A stretch of 64,000 nucleotides of DNA, from NCBI RefSeq assembly GCF_027118995.1, contig NZ_CP098242.1, positions 1,899,001 to 1,963,000 of the forward strand, in the 5' to 3' direction. Shown here piece by piece: positions 52,480-63,389 of the stretch. Both the position numbers and the translations under genes were made by a program. How positions within the stretch are numbered: position 1 is the first letter of the stretch; every line of letters begins with the position of its first letter. The notes beneath the pieces are model-generated. The model saw nothing but the letters and a program-made list of their open reading frames with translations. It was not told the DNA's origin and did not search any database. The DNA comes from Oxalobacter vibrioformis (GTDB taxonomy: Bacteria > Pseudomonadota > Gammaproteobacteria > Burkholderiales > Burkholderiaceae_D).

Positions 52480-54909
52480 ATGCAATTTTCTGAAAGATGG
52501 CTGCGCACGATGGCCGATCCGGCAATGAGTACGGAGGATCTGGCGCATCTTTTGACCATGTCAGGACTGGAAGTGGAAGAGGTGGATGTGGTGGCGCCGC
52601 CTTTTACCAGCGTGGTGGTGGCGAAGGTGCTGGAAGTGGCGAAGCACCCGAATGCAGACCGGCTGACGGTATGCAAGGTGGATGCCGGAACAGGCGAACT
52701 GCTGAATATTGTTTGCGGGGCGCCGAATGTTTATGAAGGGATGACCACAGCCTGTGCGCTGGTGGGGTCCAGCTTGCCCCCGGGTGAGGATGGCAAGGCC
52801 TTTTCGATCAAGCTGGGCAAGCTCCGCGGCGTAGAGTCGCAAGGCATGCTGTGTTCCGAACGGGAGCTGAAGATGTCGGAGGATCATTCGGGGCTGATGG
52901 ACTTGCCCAGGGATGCGCCAATCGGGACATCTGTCCGGGAATATCTTGATCTGGATGATGCGGTTTATACCATCAAGCTGACGCCCAACCGGGCGGACTG
53001 CCTCTCGGTACTGGGTGTGGCACGTGAAGTGTCTGCGCTGACAGGTGTGCCGCTTGTGATGCCGGACGATACACCTGTGGCTGCCACCATGGATGAGAAA
53101 TTGCCGCTGACCATTGCGGCACCTGATTTGTGCGGCCGTTTTTCCGGCCGGGTGATCCGCGGCATCAATGCCCGCGCTGAAACCCCGGACTGGATGAAGC
53201 AGCGCCTGATTCGCAGCGGGCAGCGTCCGGTATCGGCACTTGTGGATATTTCCAATTTTGTCATGCTGGAATCGGGTCAGCCCAATCACGTCTATGATCT
53301 GGACAAGGTACATGGCGGGCTCACTATCCGCTGGGGCAAAAAAGGGGAAAAGGTTGCGCTGTTGAATGAAAGCACCGTTGAAGTGGATGAATGGGTGGGT
53401 GTTATTGCTGATGACAGCGGCCTGGAATCACTGGCCGGTATCATGGGCGGTGATCGTTCTTCCATTTCACTGGATACGGAAAATGTGTTTGTGGAAGCGG
53501 CGTTCTGGTGGCCGGAATCGATCCAGGGCCGTACACGCTATTTCAATTTTTCCACAGATGCGGCGCACCGCTTTGAACGAGGGGTGGATTTTGAGGGGAC
53601 CATCCGTACGGTCGAGCGTATTACGGCACTGATTCTTGAGATATGCGGTATTGACGGCAAGACACAGGTTGGCCCGGTGGATGACAATATCGCGAATCTG
53701 CCCAAGCGCCTTCCTGTCACGATGCGCACCGCCCGTGCCGAAAAGGTGATCGGGGTGCCGTTTACCGATGACCAGGTTGCAGATATTTTTACCCGCCTTG
53801 GCCTGCCGTTTACCCGGGAACCGGGGGTATTTGTCGTGACGCCGCCCTCTTACCGTTTTGATATCAGTATTGAAGAAGACCTGATTGAGGAAGTGGCCAG
53901 GGTGTATGGCTATGAAAACATTCCGGCGTTGCCGCCGGTGGCACCCAATGTGATGTGGACGATGCCGGAAAGCCGGCGTTCACCCCATGACATCCGGCGG
54001 CAGATGGCGGATATGGATTACCAGGAAGTGGTCAATTACAGTTTTGTCGAAGAGAGCTGGGAGACGGATTTTGCCGCCAATGACAACCCGATCCGGCTTT
54101 TGAATCCAATTTCCAGCCAGATGAGCGTGATGCGTTCCACGCTCCTGGGTTCACTGATAGCCAATGTACGCTATAACCTCAACCGCCGTGCCACACGGGT
54201 CCGGGTGTTTGAGATTGCCTCGGTTTTTCTGAGGAACCCTGAACAGGTTGACAGTGAAAAAACGGTGGCAGGTTATGACCAGCCCCGGCACCTGGCAGCG
54301 ATTGCCTATGGGCCTGTTGCAAACGAGCAGTGGGGACAGCCGGCGAGAAATGTCGACTTTTTTGATGTGAAGGCCGATCTGGAAGCGCTCTTTTCACCAC
54401 GTGCTTTCCGTTTTGAAAAAGCGGAGCATCCGGCGTTTCATCCGGGACGCTGTGCCCGCATTTTGCGTGAAGGAAAAGCGGTGGGTGTGATTGGTGAACT
54501 GCATCCGCTGTGGCAGCAGAAATACGAACTGCCGCTTTCGCCGGTGTTTTTTGAGGTGGCACTGGATGCCCTGCAGCCGGACGAAGTGCCGGTTTACACG
54601 GAGATATCGCGTTTTCCACCGGTGATGCGGGATATTGCGCTTTTGGTGGAACAGTCGGTACCGGTTTCCCGATTGATGGATGTGTTTGAAATGACACGTA
54701 AAAACGACCCGCAGTGTGCTATCATGCAGTCTGTTGTTTTATTTGACGATTATCGCGGTAAAGGTTTGGGGGAAAATGAGAAGAGTCTCGCATTCCGTTT
54801 CACCTTGCAGGATAATCAGTCAACCTTGCAGGATGATGCAGTGGACGCGGCAATCAAAGCCTTTGTTGCCGCAGCGGAAAAAGGATCAGGTGCCCGCTTG
54901 CGCACCTGA
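52480..54909 (+). CDS. pheT: Phenylalanyl-tRNA synthetase beta subunit
   Basis: 809 residues (E. coli 795). It starts [23 protein letters not shown] and contains an OB-fold tRNA-binding domain (residues about 40-150), the B3/B4 editing domain, B5 and the catalytic-like core, and the C-terminal ferredoxin-fold anticodon-binding domain ([20 protein letters not shown]). It carries editing of mischarged Tyr and tRNA recognition. Second gene of the pheST operon; ihfA follows after about 30 bp. Confidence 0.98.
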   Translation: MQFSERWLRTMADPAMSTEDLAHLLTMSGLEVEEVDVVAPPFTSVVVAKVLEVAKHPNADRLTVCKVDAGTGELLNIVCGAPNVYEGMTTACALVGSSLPPGEDGKAFSIKLGKLRGVESQGMLCSERELKMSEDHSGLMDLPRDAPIGTSVREYLDLDDAVYTIKLTPNRADCLSVLGVAREVSALTGVPLVMPDDTPVAATMDEKLPLTIAAPDLCGRFSGRVIRGINARAETPDWMKQRLIRSGQRPVSALVDISNFVMLESGQPNHVYDLDKVHGGLTIRWGKKGEKVALLNESTVEVDEWVGVIADDSGLESLAGIMGGDRSSISLDTENVFVEAAFWWPESIQGRTRYFNFSTDAAHRFERGVDFEGTIRTVERITALILEICGIDGKTQVGPVDDNIANLPKRLPVTMRTARAEKVIGVPFTDDQVADIFTRLGLPFTREPGVFVVTPPSYRFDISIEEDLIEEVARVYGYENIPALPPVAPNVMWTMPESRRSPHDIRRQMADMDYQEVVNYSFVEESWETDFAANDNPIRLLNPISSQMSVMRSTLLGSLIANVRYNLNRRATRVRVFEIASVFLRNPEQVDSEKTVAGYDQPRHLAAIAYGPVANEQWGQPARNVDFFDVKADLEALFSPRAFRFEKAEHPAFHPGRCARILREGKAVGVIGELHPLWQQKYELPLSPVFFEVALDALQPDEVPVYTEISRFPPVMRDIALLVEQSVPVSRLMDVFEMTRKNDPQCAIMQSVVLFDDYRGKGLGENEKSLAFRFTLQDNQSTLQDDAVDAAIKAFVAAAEKGSGARLRT

Positions 54910-54938
54910 TTGTCAGTTTTGTTTGAGTAAAAATAACA

Positions 54939-55343
54939 ATGAAGCCACCAGTAAATATTTCAATTTCTGCCAGTCAGCATAATGATATGAACCCTTTGTC
55001 AGCCGATAAGAACGAATCGACATCCCAAAAGCCGTCCCCGGAAGAGGTCAAGACCGTGACGAAAGCGGAAATTGCCGAAACGCTGTATGAACGTGTCGGT
55101 CTGAACAAACGGGAAGCCAAGGAAATGGTGAATTCTTTTTTTGGTCATATTATTGAGTCGCTGGAACGCGGTGAGGAAGTGAAGCTGTCCGGTTTTGGCA
55201 ATTTCACCCTGCGCACCAAGCCGGAGCGTCCCGGGCGCAACCCGAGAACCGGTGTTGAAATACCCATTACGGCACGTCGCGTGGTGTCATTTCACGCCAG
55301 CCAGAAACTGAAAGAAATTGTTGATTCCGCCTCGAATAAATAA
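54939..55343 (+). CDS. ihfA: Integration host factor alpha subunit
   Basis: 134 residues as drawn. The conserved DNA-bending fold begins at [20 protein letters not shown] and includes the beta-arm [18 protein letters not shown] and the final [17 protein letters not shown] sharply bends DNA at specific sites with IhfB. The N-terminal ~40 residues are a Ser/Lys/Pro-rich extension relative to E. coli (99 residues), common in this order. The start is uncertain: ATG 54939 or ATG 54987; neither has a strong ribosome site. It lies in the conserved pheST-ihfA-merR order. Confidence 0.93.
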   Translation: MKPPVNISISASQHNDMNPLSADKNESTSQKPSPEEVKTVTKAEIAETLYERVGLNKREAKEMVNSFFGHIIESLERGEEVKLSGFGNFTLRTKPERPGRNPRTGVEIPITARRVVSFHASQKLKEIVDSASNK

Positions 55344-55354
55344 TTTTTTGACTC

Positions 55355-55768
55355 ATGACTGAACAAGCCAGCAAGGTTCAAACAGGTGCTTTGCCTTCAA
55401 TACCGGCAAAACGTTACTTCACCATCGGGGAAGTCAGCGAGCTGTGCGGGGTAAAGCCGCATGTTTTGCGGTATTGGGAACAGGAATTCACCCAGCTCAA
55501 ACCTGTCAAACGGCGGGGTAACCGACGCTATTACCAGCATCATGAAGTGCTTCTGATCCGACGTATCCGTGAGCTTTTGTATGAGCAGGGGTTTACGATC
55601 AACGGTGCCAGAAACCGGCTGGATGAACGCAGTGGCAGGGGCGCGAAAAAAGAAGCCGAGGCGGCTGACGACATGATGCCGGTCACGTCAGGGATAAACC
55701 TGATGGCGGTTCGCACCGAACTGGAAGAAATCATGAAGCTGCTGACGCCACCTGGCATGGCAGAATAA
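55355..55768 (+). CDS. MerR-family transcriptional regulator
   Basis: 137 residues. The winged helix-turn-helix (about 20-90) reads YFTIGEVSELCGVKPHVLRY, then WEQEFTQLKPVKRRGNRRYY. The C-terminal half is short and lacks metal-binding Cys, so it is not a classical metal sensor. This gene lies beside ihfA in many proteobacteria, but its target is not established. ATG is 11 bp after the ihfA stop, suggesting co-transcription. Confidence 0.9.
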   Translation: MTEQASKVQTGALPSIPAKRYFTIGEVSELCGVKPHVLRYWEQEFTQLKPVKRRGNRRYYQHHEVLLIRRIRELLYEQGFTINGARNRLDERSGRGAKKEAEAADDMMPVTSGINLMAVRTELEEIMKLLTPPGMAE

Positions 55769-55828
55769 ACGTCCTTGATACCAGCAAAGACTGGTATCAG
55801 ACCGGACAGAACAGGAAACGGGCAGGAT

Positions 55829-56566
55829 ATGCGCATACTGATAAGTAATGATGACGGATATCTGGCACCAGGCATTAATGCGCTGGCCCGTGCGCTGGCC
55901 CCTATCGCCGAAATCGCTGTTTGCGCACCGGACAGCAATCGTTCCGGCGCTTCCAACTCCCTTACGCTGGAAAAGCCCATTTCGGTATACCAGGCTGAAA
56001 ACGGCTTTAATTACACGACCGGAACACCCTCTGACTGCGTGCATATTGCACTGACAGGCATCCTTTCCTGGAAGCCGGACCTGGTTGTGTCCGGGATCAA
56101 TCATGGCGCCAATATGGGGGAAGATACTCTCTACTCCGGTACGGTTGCTGCTGCCATGGAAGCGTTTCTCTTTGATATTCCGGCCATTGCTTTTTCCCAG
56201 GTGGAAAGAGGGTGGATGGAACTGGAAAGTGCGGCAAAAATGGCGCGCGAAATTGTCCTTTCGGTTTATGAATCGCTTTCAGGGCCATTCCTTCTGAATG
56301 TGAATATCCCCAACCTGCCGTATGAAAAACTGAAGGCGCCCATGGCGACACGGCTCGGACGGCGGCACCATTCTGAAGGGGTATTGAAGACGATAGACCC
56401 GTTTGGCCGGGAGATGTTCTGGATCGGGCCAACCGGAAAAACCCGGGATGGGGGTGAAGGAACGGATTTTTACGCGACACAAAACGGGTATGTTTCTGTC
56501 ACGCCACTCAAATTTGAGTGGACGGAAGAAAAGCTCATGGATGAACTTCAAAAGGTGTTGAAGTGA
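55829..56566 (+). CDS. surE: 5'/3'-nucleotidase SurE
   Basis: 245 residues starting [20 protein letters not shown], with the metal-binding Asp pair in SNDDG and the later [22 protein letters not shown] core. It dephosphorylates nucleoside monophosphates and helps stationary-phase survival. ATG 55829 follows GGCAGGAT; a TTG at 55775 is out of line with homologues. The GTG of pcm overlaps its TGA. A hairpin (TGATACCAG...CTGGTATCA, 55773-55800) lies in the leader. Confidence 0.96.
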   Translation: MRILISNDDGYLAPGINALARALAPIAEIAVCAPDSNRSGASNSLTLEKPISVYQAENGFNYTTGTPSDCVHIALTGILSWKPDLVVSGINHGANMGEDTLYSGTVAAAMEAFLFDIPAIAFSQVERGWMELESAAKMAREIVLSVYESLSGPFLLNVNIPNLPYEKLKAPMATRLGRRHHSEGVLKTIDPFGREMFWIGPTGKTRDGGEGTDFYATQNGYVSVTPLKFEWTEEKLMDELQKVLK

Positions 56567-57429
56567 GCGAGAAACCGAAAAATTTTCCGTTACCCCTGTC
56601 CAGCGTGATGGGGACGTCCCAGCCTAAGCGCCTGACGGATTCGGATTACCGGTTAAGGGAAATTGCCCCCCAGACAGCAGTGCGCAATATCGCACAAAAC
56701 CGGGGCGCACAAAAACCGGGGACAGAACCGGCGCTGCGGCCAAAAGCCACGCCATTGCCACAGTTACCGGTAGCGTCAAAAAATCAGCCTGCGCCGATAC
56801 GCGGGGCGATTGCCATGGCAGAAAAGATCGCGGCGCAGGGTGTGAAAGACCCGATGGTGCTTGGTGCCCTCGCCACGGTGCCGCGACACCTGTTTGTGGA
56901 ATCCGGTCTTTCGCAGCAGGCGTATGTGGATACGTCGCTGCCCATCGGCCACCAGCAGACGATTTCGCGTCCCTATACGGTCGCACGCATGATTGAGGCT
57001 GTCAGGGTGGATGCGGGAGGCAAAAAGCTGGCCAGTGTGCTGGAAATCGGTACCGGTTGCGGCTACCAGGCAGCAGTTTTGTCGCAGGTGGCTGACATGG
57101 TGTATTCCATCGAGCGGATCAGGGCGTTGCATGAACTGGCAAAAAATAATCTGCGCCAGTTGCGTATTCCCAATCTCAGGCTGCATTATGGCGATGGGAT
57201 GCTTGGCCTGCCACAGGTTGCTCCATTTGACGCCATCGTGATAGCGGCAGCAGGACTGGAGGTGCCCGAGGCGCTTTTTTTGCAGCTGGCTGTTGGCGGG
57301 TATATGATTGCGCCGATTGGAAATGAAAAACAGACATTGCAGTTAACGAAACGGACTGGTGAGAGGCAGTGGCAATCTGTTATGCTTGAGGATTGCCATT
57401 TTGTGCCTTTACGCCAGGGCATCATTTGA
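56563..57429 (+). CDS. pcm: Protein-L-isoaspartate O-methyltransferase
   Basis: 288 residues. After a ~75-residue Lys/Pro-rich N-terminal extension, the enzyme proper starts near [21 protein letters not shown]. It has the PCMT motifs [27 protein letters not shown] and the SAM-binding [17 protein letters not shown]. It repairs damaged isoaspartyl residues. The GTG start overlaps the surE stop by 4 bp (GTGA), so translation is coupled. nlpD follows 35 bp on. Confidence 0.95.
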   Translation: MSEKPKNFPLPLSSVMGTSQPKRLTDSDYRLREIAPQTAVRNIAQNRGAQKPGTEPALRPKATPLPQLPVASKNQPAPIRGAIAMAEKIAAQGVKDPMVLGALATVPRHLFVESGLSQQAYVDTSLPIGHQQTISRPYTVARMIEAVRVDAGGKKLASVLEIGTGCGYQAAVLSQVADMVYSIERIRALHELAKNNLRQLRIPNLRLHYGDGMLGLPQVAPFDAIVIAAAGLEVPEALFLQLAVGGYMIAPIGNEKQTLQLTKRTGERQWQSVMLEDCHFVPLRQGII

Positions 57430-57464
57430 TTTGAGACCAGCGTGATATTGATTGGAAAGCATTT

Positions 57465-58271
57465 ATGAAGAGACTTCTCTATCCTTTATTGATTGTGGTT
57501 TGTGCCGGCCTTGTGGCTTGCGGTACTTCTGAAACCCAGGCCCCTATTGAGGACCGTTCAGTGACTTCAGTGCCGACAAGAGCACCTGCCGGTCCGGGAT
57601 ATTACACGGTAATGAAGGGCGATACGCTTTACCGTATTTCAAAAGCCCATAACCAGAATATGTCTGACCTGGTGGCATGGAATAACCTGAACAATGCAAA
57701 CGAAATCAATGAAGGCCAGGTACTGCGTGTGGCACCGCCAGGAGCTGAAGGTACGGCGCCTGTCCAGACGGCAAGCGTCAGCGAAGGTGACAGGGATGTG
57801 CAGCCGATTGCAGAGACCAAGTCAGAGCCCTCGGCAGAAAAGCAGGCTTATTCGGAAAGTGCTGTGGCTGGTGCGGCTGCAGCAACGGGTGCATCACGTG
57901 AAGCAGGCGGTATTGTCTGGGGATGGCCTGCCAGTGGCAAGGTGCTGCGCGGATTTTCCGAGGGACAGAGCAAGGGGATTGATATCGAAGGCACCAAGGG
58001 ACAGAAAGTGCTTGCTGCCGCCGATGGCCGGGTGATTTATTCCGGCACGATGAATGGCTACGGCAATCTGGTGATTATCAAACACAATGATGATCTGCTG
58101 TCGGCTTATGCGCATAACAATTCGAATACGGTAGCGCAGGGCAGTGCAGTAACACGCGGCCAGCAGGTTGCTGAAATGGGCAGCAGCGGTACCGATTCGG
58201 TCAAGCTGCATTTCGAGGTGCGCCGCCAGGGCAAGCCGGTTGATCCGCTGGGCTATCTGCCGAAACAATAA
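57465..58271 (+). CDS. nlpD: NlpD-type LysM/M23 lipoprotein (amidase activator)
   Basis: 268 residues. Lipobox LVAC (Cys19), LysM domain ([20 protein letters not shown], about residues 45-90), Ala/Glu-rich linker, then an M23 LytM domain (about 160-265). The LytM domain lacks the canonical zinc ligands at KGIDIEG and YAHNNS, as in E. coli NlpD, so it likely activates septal amidases rather than cutting peptidoglycan itself. Last gene of surE-pcm-nlpD. rpoS, the usual next gene in this order, is missing. Confidence 0.93.
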   Translation: MKRLLYPLLIVVCAGLVACGTSETQAPIEDRSVTSVPTRAPAGPGYYTVMKGDTLYRISKAHNQNMSDLVAWNNLNNANEINEGQVLRVAPPGAEGTAPVQTASVSEGDRDVQPIAETKSEPSAEKQAYSESAVAGAAAATGASREAGGIVWGWPASGKVLRGFSEGQSKGIDIEGTKGQKVLAAADGRVIYSGTMNGYGNLVIIKHNDDLLSAYAHNNSNTVAQGSAVTRGQQVAEMGSSGTDSVKLHFEVRRQGKPVDPLGYLPKQ

Positions 58272-58288
58272 GTCACGTTATTTCACCA

Positions 58289-58324
58289 ACACCAGATGGC
58301 AACTCCCATCTGGTGTTTTTATTT
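58289..58324 (+). terminator. Terminator after nlpD, abutting the rlmD start
   Basis: ACACCAGATGG-CAACT-CCCATCTGGTGT then TTTTATTT. The T-run ends only two bases before the rlmD start codon, leaving no room for a Shine-Dalgarno site. Confidence 0.9.
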
Positions 58325-58326
58325 CC

Positions 58327-59679
58327 ATGAATCCAAACATCATTGATATTGAATCTCTCGATACCGAAGGGCGCGGTGTCGGGCATCTGGCGAATCCTGA
58401 CGGAACGCCCGGCAAGGTTATTTTTGTGGAAGGGGCACTGCCGGGTGAGCGGGTGGGCTTTGAATCCTGGCGGAAAAAGAAAAGCTGGGAAGCGGCAAAA
58501 ATAACCGGACTTTTTCGCGAATCGGTGTTACGTGTCAAACCCCGATGCCCGCATTTTGGTGTGTGCGGCGGCTGTTCGATGCAGCACATGGAGCCGTCAG
58601 CGCAGGTGGCCGTCAAGCAACGCATACTGGAAGATAACCTGTGGCACATCGGTCGTGTGCATCCCGAGCGGATGTTGCGGCCGGTGTACGGGCCCTTCTG
58701 GAGGTACCGTTACCGGGCACGCCTGTCTGTCAATCATGTACCCAAAAAAGGCGGGATGCTGGTGGGCTTTCACGAGCGCAAGTCGCGTTTTGTGGCAGAC
58801 ATGACGAGTTGTGCGATTTTGCCTGCCCATGTGTCTGATATGCTGGTTCCCTTGCGTGAGCTGATTGGTTCGCTGTCGATTTATGACAAGGTACCCCAGA
58901 TTGAGCTGGCCATTGGCGAAGAGGAGGGGCAAAGCCTGACTGTCATGGTGCTGCGTATCATGGCGCCGCTATCGGTGGAAGATGAGGTCCGCCTGAAAAC
59001 CTTTGCCGATCAGTATGGGGTGCAGTGGTGGCTGCAGACAAAAGGGCCGGAAACGGTGACACTTTTTTACCCGGATACGCAACAGTTGCAGTATTCCCTG
59101 CCGGAATTTTCTGTGACCATGCCTTTTAAGCCGTCTGATTTTACGCAGGTAAACCACCAGATAAACCAGGTCCTGGTTTCAAAGGCGGTACGTCTTTTGG
59201 GTATCTTTCCCGATGACAGGGTAGGGGATCTTTTTTGCGGTCTGGGTAATTTCACCTTGCCGATTGCCCGGCAGGCGAAAGAAGTTGTTGGCATGGAAGG
59301 CAGCGAGGCCTTGACCGAACGGGCAAAAGCGGCGGCCAGGCTGAACGGCCTGTCAGAAAAAACGGATTTTTTTACCCGCAATCTTTTTGAGATGAATGAA
59401 GAAGGATGGGTATCTGCCGGCAGGTTTGATCGCATTCTTGTTGATCCGCCTCGCGATGGTGCGCTGGCAGTATGTCAGACTATTGCGGCACTGACAGGCG
59501 AATATGCACAGTTCAAGCCTTCACGTATTGTCTATGTCTCCTGCAATCCATCCACGCTGGCAAGGGATGCCGGTGTGCTGGTTAATGTTGGGGGATATGC
59601 CCTGAAGCTGGCGGGTGTGGTCAATATGTTTCCGCATACGTCACACGTGGAGTCGATTGCGGTGTTTGACCGGGTTTGA
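58327..59679 (+). CDS. rlmD: 23S rRNA (uracil-1939-C5)-methyltransferase
   Basis: 450 residues from [20 protein letters not shown], aligned with family starts. TRAM domain (about 1-60), iron-sulfur Cys set including [15 protein letters not shown], then SAM-binding [16 protein letters not shown] and the catalytic Cys in [14 protein letters not shown], preceded by the VDPPRDGA motif. It makes m5U1939 in 23S rRNA. The start has no ribosome site and lies directly behind the nlpD terminator. The frame is open back to 58168 but that part overlaps nlpD. Confidence 0.94.
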   Translation: MNPNIIDIESLDTEGRGVGHLANPDGTPGKVIFVEGALPGERVGFESWRKKKSWEAAKITGLFRESVLRVKPRCPHFGVCGGCSMQHMEPSAQVAVKQRILEDNLWHIGRVHPERMLRPVYGPFWRYRYRARLSVNHVPKKGGMLVGFHERKSRFVADMTSCAILPAHVSDMLVPLRELIGSLSIYDKVPQIELAIGEEEGQSLTVMVLRIMAPLSVEDEVRLKTFADQYGVQWWLQTKGPETVTLFYPDTQQLQYSLPEFSVTMPFKPSDFTQVNHQINQVLVSKAVRLLGIFPDDRVGDLFCGLGNFTLPIARQAKEVVGMEGSEALTERAKAAARLNGLSEKTDFFTRNLFEMNEEGWVSAGRFDRILVDPPRDGALAVCQTIAALTGEYAQFKPSRIVYVSCNPSTLARDAGVLVNVGGYALKLAGVVNMFPHTSHVESIAVFDRV

Positions 59680-59771
59680 AAAACAGCGGGTGAAAAGCAG
59701 GAATTCGGGTTCTCTGTCAGAATAAAGTATTCAAGCGGGGTGTCATGCCTCGTGATGAGGAGGGATATCTG

Positions 59772-60182
59772 ATGAGTGAACCGAAATTCAAAAAAACGGA
59801 TGAAGAGTGGCAGGCCAGTCTTTCACCCATGTCATATAAAGTCACACGCCAGGCGGCAACCGAAGCGCCTTTTACCGGGGAGTACTGGGCATACCGTCAA
59901 AAAGGCATCTATTATTGTGTTTGCTGTGGCACACCGCTTTTTGAGTCCGATGCGAAGTTTGAATCGGGATGTGGCTGGCCGAGTTATTTCAAGGCGATCA
60001 ATCCGGAAAATGTGATTGAAAAGCCTGACCACTCACTGGGTATGAGCCGGATAGAAATTATCTGTGCGGTCTGTCATGCCCATCTTGGGCATGTCTTTAA
60101 TGACGGGCCACCGCCCACCGGTTTGCGGTACTGCATCAATTCGGCAGCATTACGCTTTGAAACCGGGGGCGAAAAGGCGTAA
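59772..60182 (+). CDS. msrB: Peptide-methionine (R)-S-oxide reductase
   Basis: 136 residues from [19 protein letters not shown]. Two zinc-binding CxxC pairs ([10 protein letters not shown] and [10 protein letters not shown]) and the catalytic Cys in [14 protein letters not shown] are present. It repairs the R-isomer of methionine sulfoxide using thioredoxin. ATG 59772 follows AGGAGGG at ideal spacing; the ATG at 59745 is rejected. yciB follows 30 bp later on the same strand. Confidence 0.96.
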   Translation: MSEPKFKKTDEEWQASLSPMSYKVTRQAATEAPFTGEYWAYRQKGIYYCVCCGTPLFESDAKFESGCGWPSYFKAINPENVIEKPDHSLGMSRIEIICAVCHAHLGHVFNDGPPPTGLRYCINSAALRFETGGEKA

Positions 60183-60212
60183 AATCGTGAAAAAGCCCGA
60201 CTCTATTTAAAA

Positions 60213-60836
60213 ATGAAATTTCTTTTTGACCTGTTTCCCGTTCTGCTCTTTTTTGGCGTCTTTTCCTGGGCCGGGAAAAACCCGGAAAAAGCGCAGGCCG
60301 TAGCTGACAGTTATCTGTCAGCCTTTGTTGGCAATGCAGGGGCCGCACCGGATACCGTGCCCATTCTTTTGGCAACTGCAGTTGCCATTGTGGCGACGAT
60401 TGGCCAGATTATTTATCTGAAACTCAGGAAGCGGAAAGTGGAGCCGATGCTCTGGGTCTCGCTGCTTATCATTGTGATCTTTGGCGGAGCGACGATTTAT
60501 TTTGCGAGCGAGGAGTTTATCAAGTGGAAGCCAACCGTGCTTTACTGGGTCTTTGGTGCTGCGCTTTTAGTCAGTAATTTCGCCATGGGCAAGAACCTGG
60601 TTCGCCTCATGATGGAAAAGCAGATCCGTCTGCCTGATTTTGTCTGGGGACGCTTAAATTATGCCTGGGTGGCTTTTTTCCTGGTCATGGGGGTTGTCAA
60701 TCTGTATGTGGCCTTCTGGGGCGGCTTTGCCACTTCCACATGGGTGAGCTTCAAGCTCTTTGGCGGCATGGGGCTGATGCTTGTCTTTGTTGTCGGTCAG
60801 AGTATTTATCTTGCCCGGTACATGCGGGATGCCTGA
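60213..60836 (+). CDS. yciB: Inner-membrane septation protein A (YciB/IspZ family)
   Basis: 207 residues, starting [21 protein letters not shown]. Five to six hydrophobic spans are visible and the family motif [23 protein letters not shown] closes the protein. It also has [21 protein letters not shown] loop of about 20 residues ([20 protein letters not shown]) near the N-terminus is longer than in E. coli. Implicated in septation and envelope integrity. Close behind msrB. Confidence 0.95.
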   Translation: MKFLFDLFPVLLFFGVFSWAGKNPEKAQAVADSYLSAFVGNAGAAPDTVPILLATAVAIVATIGQIIYLKLRKRKVEPMLWVSLLIIVIFGGATIYFASEEFIKWKPTVLYWVFGAALLVSNFAMGKNLVRLMMEKQIRLPDFVWGRLNYAWVAFFLVMGVVNLYVAFWGGFATSTWVSFKLFGGMGLMLVFVVGQSIYLARYMRDA

Positions 60837-61639
60837 TTTTTAGGCAAATTTGTCAAAAATATTCCATCAGAGGCGGCGCTAACCGCCTCTTTTTTTGTTT
60901 TTTGCAAAAAAATTTCTTCGCTATTCGATTGAATTTATTCAACTTTTTGTCTGGTTGGAATTTTTTTCAATTTTTTTCAAAAAAAGCCTAAAGTTTTCTC
61001 CTTTTCATCCGTAATAGAGTTGTAGACAGGTGTAAAGGGGTCAAAAATTGTCTGGACCACGAAACAACCCGGCAAGACTTTTTCGCCACTGTTCTTTTTC
61101 TCCAGATTTTGGTTGGGGTAAGGAATTAAAAAAATTTTCAGATTTTTTAATTTCAACCCTAAAGTTTTGCGTTTGTTTGTCGTAAAACAATAAGGATGAG
61201 GGGAAATGCGCCCCGCAGGAGTTAACGAAACAAAGGCCTTTCGCTGGATCAAGAAACAGTGAAAAACAAATTGAGAAAAGCCAAGGTTGCACCGAAAACG
61301 GACGTTAACTGTTGTAGAAAGGGTAAAAAGACCCTGAAAAGACCGTTTTTTTAACGGATGGTTTTTGAAAAAAGGCTTCTTTTTGTAACAAAAAGGCAGC
61401 GATGTTCAAAAACCGAACCACAGGCTGACGCTTGATATGTTCTTGAAAAATCAGGAAAAATCAAGGTTGGTCAACTGTTTGTAGGACAAACACCTACAAA
61501 TCCTCTGGTCGTTCGCCGACAAAAAATACCGCCTTATTCCTATTCCCTCTTTCTCTGGTGCAATTGCACAATGAAGTTGTTTCGTGACGGCAACATTTGT
61601 GGTTGCCGGATCAGGCAATCTTGACACCTGGAGAAAGAG
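60837..61639. promoter_or_regulatory. Long AT-rich leader/promoter region upstream of flhDC
   Basis: 803 bp with no convincing gene. T- and A-runs dominate 60890-60985. Two TAAAGTTT boxes occur at 60989-60996 and 61160-61167; the second is followed after 11 bp by GTCGTAAA, resembling the sigma28 pattern TAAAGTTT-N11-GCCGATAA. A palindrome TGCAATTGCA lies at 61559-61568. Small minus-strand frames (for example 61041-61292) show no gene-like content. Master flagellar operons often have long regulated leaders. Confidence 0.5.
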
Positions 61640-61957
61640 ATGAATATCGAAAACATGATGTCCGAGATTCGGGAATTGAATCTCAGCTACCTGATACTGA
61701 CCCAGCAGATGATTCGTGCTGATAAGGAAGCGGCGATCTTTCGCCTGGGCATCAGTATTGACATTGCCGAGCTTTTGGAAAGTCTTTCCAATGCGCAGCT
61801 GTTAAAACTGGCTTCGACCAATATGATGCTGGCGCGCTTTCGTTTTGAAGACGATATTATCCTGGGCATGCTCACGGATTACAGCAAGGATGGCGCACAG
61901 GCCAAATCCCATGCGGCGATCCTGATGTCGTCGCAGCCTGTTGAACAGATCAGCTGA
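61640..61957 (+). CDS. flhD: Flagellar master regulator FlhD
   Basis: 105 residues (E. coli 116), starting MNIENMMSEIRELNLSYLILTQQMIRADKEAA in two recognisable parts, then FRLGISIDIAELLESLSNAQLLKLA. FlhD joins FlhC in an FlhD4C2 complex that activates class II flagellar promoters with sigma70. CTGGAGAAAGAG precedes the ATG. flhC follows after 33 bp. Confidence 0.96.
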   Translation: MNIENMMSEIRELNLSYLILTQQMIRADKEAAIFRLGISIDIAELLESLSNAQLLKLASTNMMLARFRFEDDIILGMLTDYSKDGAQAKSHAAILMSSQPVEQIS

Positions 61958-61990
61958 TTAGCGGTTTAACACCTTTTTTCGGAGAATGAT

Positions 61991-62533
61991 ATGTCACGCA
62001 AAAGTCTGTTAACCGATGCGAAGGAAGTCCAGCTTGCCATCGACCTGATCCGGCATGGCGCCCGCCTTCAGTTGCTTGAGCAGGAAACCTCTCTTTCCCG
62101 TGAGCGCTTAATCAGGCTGTACAAGGAAATCAAGGGGATGTCTCCGCCAAAGGGTATGCTGCCGTTTTCAACAGACTGGTTTGTGACTTGGCAGCCCAAT
62201 ATCCATTCTTCGCTTTTTATCAATATCTATAAGTATCTGTGCGAGCACGCCAATATGTCCGGCATTGCTGCCATTCTCAAGGCTTACCGGCTGTACCTGG
62301 AACAGTTGCCGGTCAGGCCGGGTGAAGAGCCGGTCCTGTCACTGACCAGGGCATGGCGCCTGATCCGCTTCTTTGAGAGCAATATGCTGCAGACCGCTCC
62401 CTGCACCAAGTGCGGCGGGCACTTTGTCACCCATACTTATGATTTGCACGACCAGTTTGTTTGTGGTCTTTGTAATCTGCCTTCCCGTGCCGGCAAAACC
62501 AAAAAGGCAGCAGAGGAAAAGAAGGCAGCCTGA
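61991..62533 (+). CDS. flhC: Flagellar master regulator FlhC
   Basis: 180 residues. Helical body (SRKSLLTDAKEVQLAIDLIR, LQLLEQETSLSRERLIRLYKE) and the zinc site CTKCGG...CGLC near the C-terminus (residues about 137-160), diagnostic of FlhC. A basic tail follows. It contacts DNA within the FlhD4C2 activator. CGGAGAATGAT precedes the ATG. Confidence 0.96.
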   Translation: MSRKSLLTDAKEVQLAIDLIRHGARLQLLEQETSLSRERLIRLYKEIKGMSPPKGMLPFSTDWFVTWQPNIHSSLFINIYKYLCEHANMSGIAAILKAYRLYLEQLPVRPGEEPVLSLTRAWRLIRFFESNMLQTAPCTKCGGHFVTHTYDLHDQFVCGLCNLPSRAGKTKKAAEEKKAA

Positions 62534-62573
62534 TTTTGTTGCAGTGTGCGCTGAAAGTTAAAAAATCAGACTC

Positions 62574-63389
62574 ATGAGGGACTACAGCAAAAACCCGGAA
62601 GGCCGCAATCCGCGTCTTCCGGGTTTTTCCATTCCGATTCAGGCGCTCTTTATCCAGCTGATTGCCTTTTGCCTGACACTTTTCATGGTGCAGGTTCTGT
62701 TCAAGCTGACAGGATGGATGGCCAGTACCCTGGCGTTTGGTCTGATCCAGGGGGCGCTGGCGGCGTTGATTACTTATGTGCGGCGGATGCCTTACTGGTG
62801 GTTGCCGATCCAGCTTGTCTTCCCGGTAGCGATGTTTCTGCTGCTGGCACTGCAAATATCACCCGTATGGTATCTGGGTGCTTTTTTTATTCTGCTGTTG
62901 CTTTTCTGGGGCGCGATAGTCACCCGGGTCCCGCTGTATCTTTCCGGGCATGCTGCGTGGGAAGCTGTCGAAGAACTGCTGCCAAAAGACCGCCCGCTCA
63001 GGGTGATTGATATCGGAAGCGGGCTGGGCGGGCTGGTGCTGTATCTTGCTGCTAAAAGGCCGGACTGCAGCGTGTCCGGTATTGAACTTTCTCCTTTCCT
63101 GTGGATGGTCAGCCGCCTCAGGCAAAAATTATCAAAAACGCCTGCCCGCTTCCGGCTGGGTAATTATGAAAAGCTCAACCTGGCTGAGTATGATGTGGTT
63201 TTTGCTTATCTCTCTCCTGTCGTGATGGATAGCCTTTGGGTAAAAACGGATACGGAAATGCGTCCGGGCAGCCTGTTTTTGAGCCTTGAATTTGAAGTCG
63301 AGGATATTGATCCGGATATTCGTATTGCCGCCGGAAACAGGGTCCTGTTCGGTTGGGTCATGGGAAAAACACCGCGAATTCAGTCATAA
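62574..63389 (+). CDS. Membrane-anchored class I SAM-dependent methyltransferase
   Basis: 271 residues. The first ~120 hold three or four hydrophobic segments (FIQLIAFCLTLFMVQVLFKL, LALQISPVWYLGAFFILLLL). The SAM-binding fold then begins with LRVIDIGSGLGGLVLYLAAK (motif I) and VSGIELSPFLWMVSRLRQ; the tail has YDVVFAYLSPVVMDSLW. The substrate is unknown. It sits between flhC and motA, a placement I recall for related betaproteobacteria, which suggests a flagellar or envelope link. The ribosome site is weak. Confidence 0.75.
   Translation: MRDYSKNPEGRNPRLPGFSIPIQALFIQLIAFCLTLFMVQVLFKLTGWMASTLAFGLIQGALAALITYVRRMPYWWLPIQLVFPVAMFLLLALQISPVWYLGAFFILLLLFWGAIVTRVPLYLSGHAAWEAVEELLPKDRPLRVIDIGSGLGGLVLYLAAKRPDCSVSGIELSPFLWMVSRLRQKLSKTPARFRLGNYEKLNLAEYDVVFAYLSPVVMDSLWVKTDTEMRPGSLFLSLEFEVEDIDPDIRIAAGNRVLFGWVMGKTPRIQS

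Noticed and set aside
61041..61292. Minus-strand frames of 83-91 codons upstream of flhD
   Set aside because: AT-rich, no ribosome site, no domain; more likely leader DNA.
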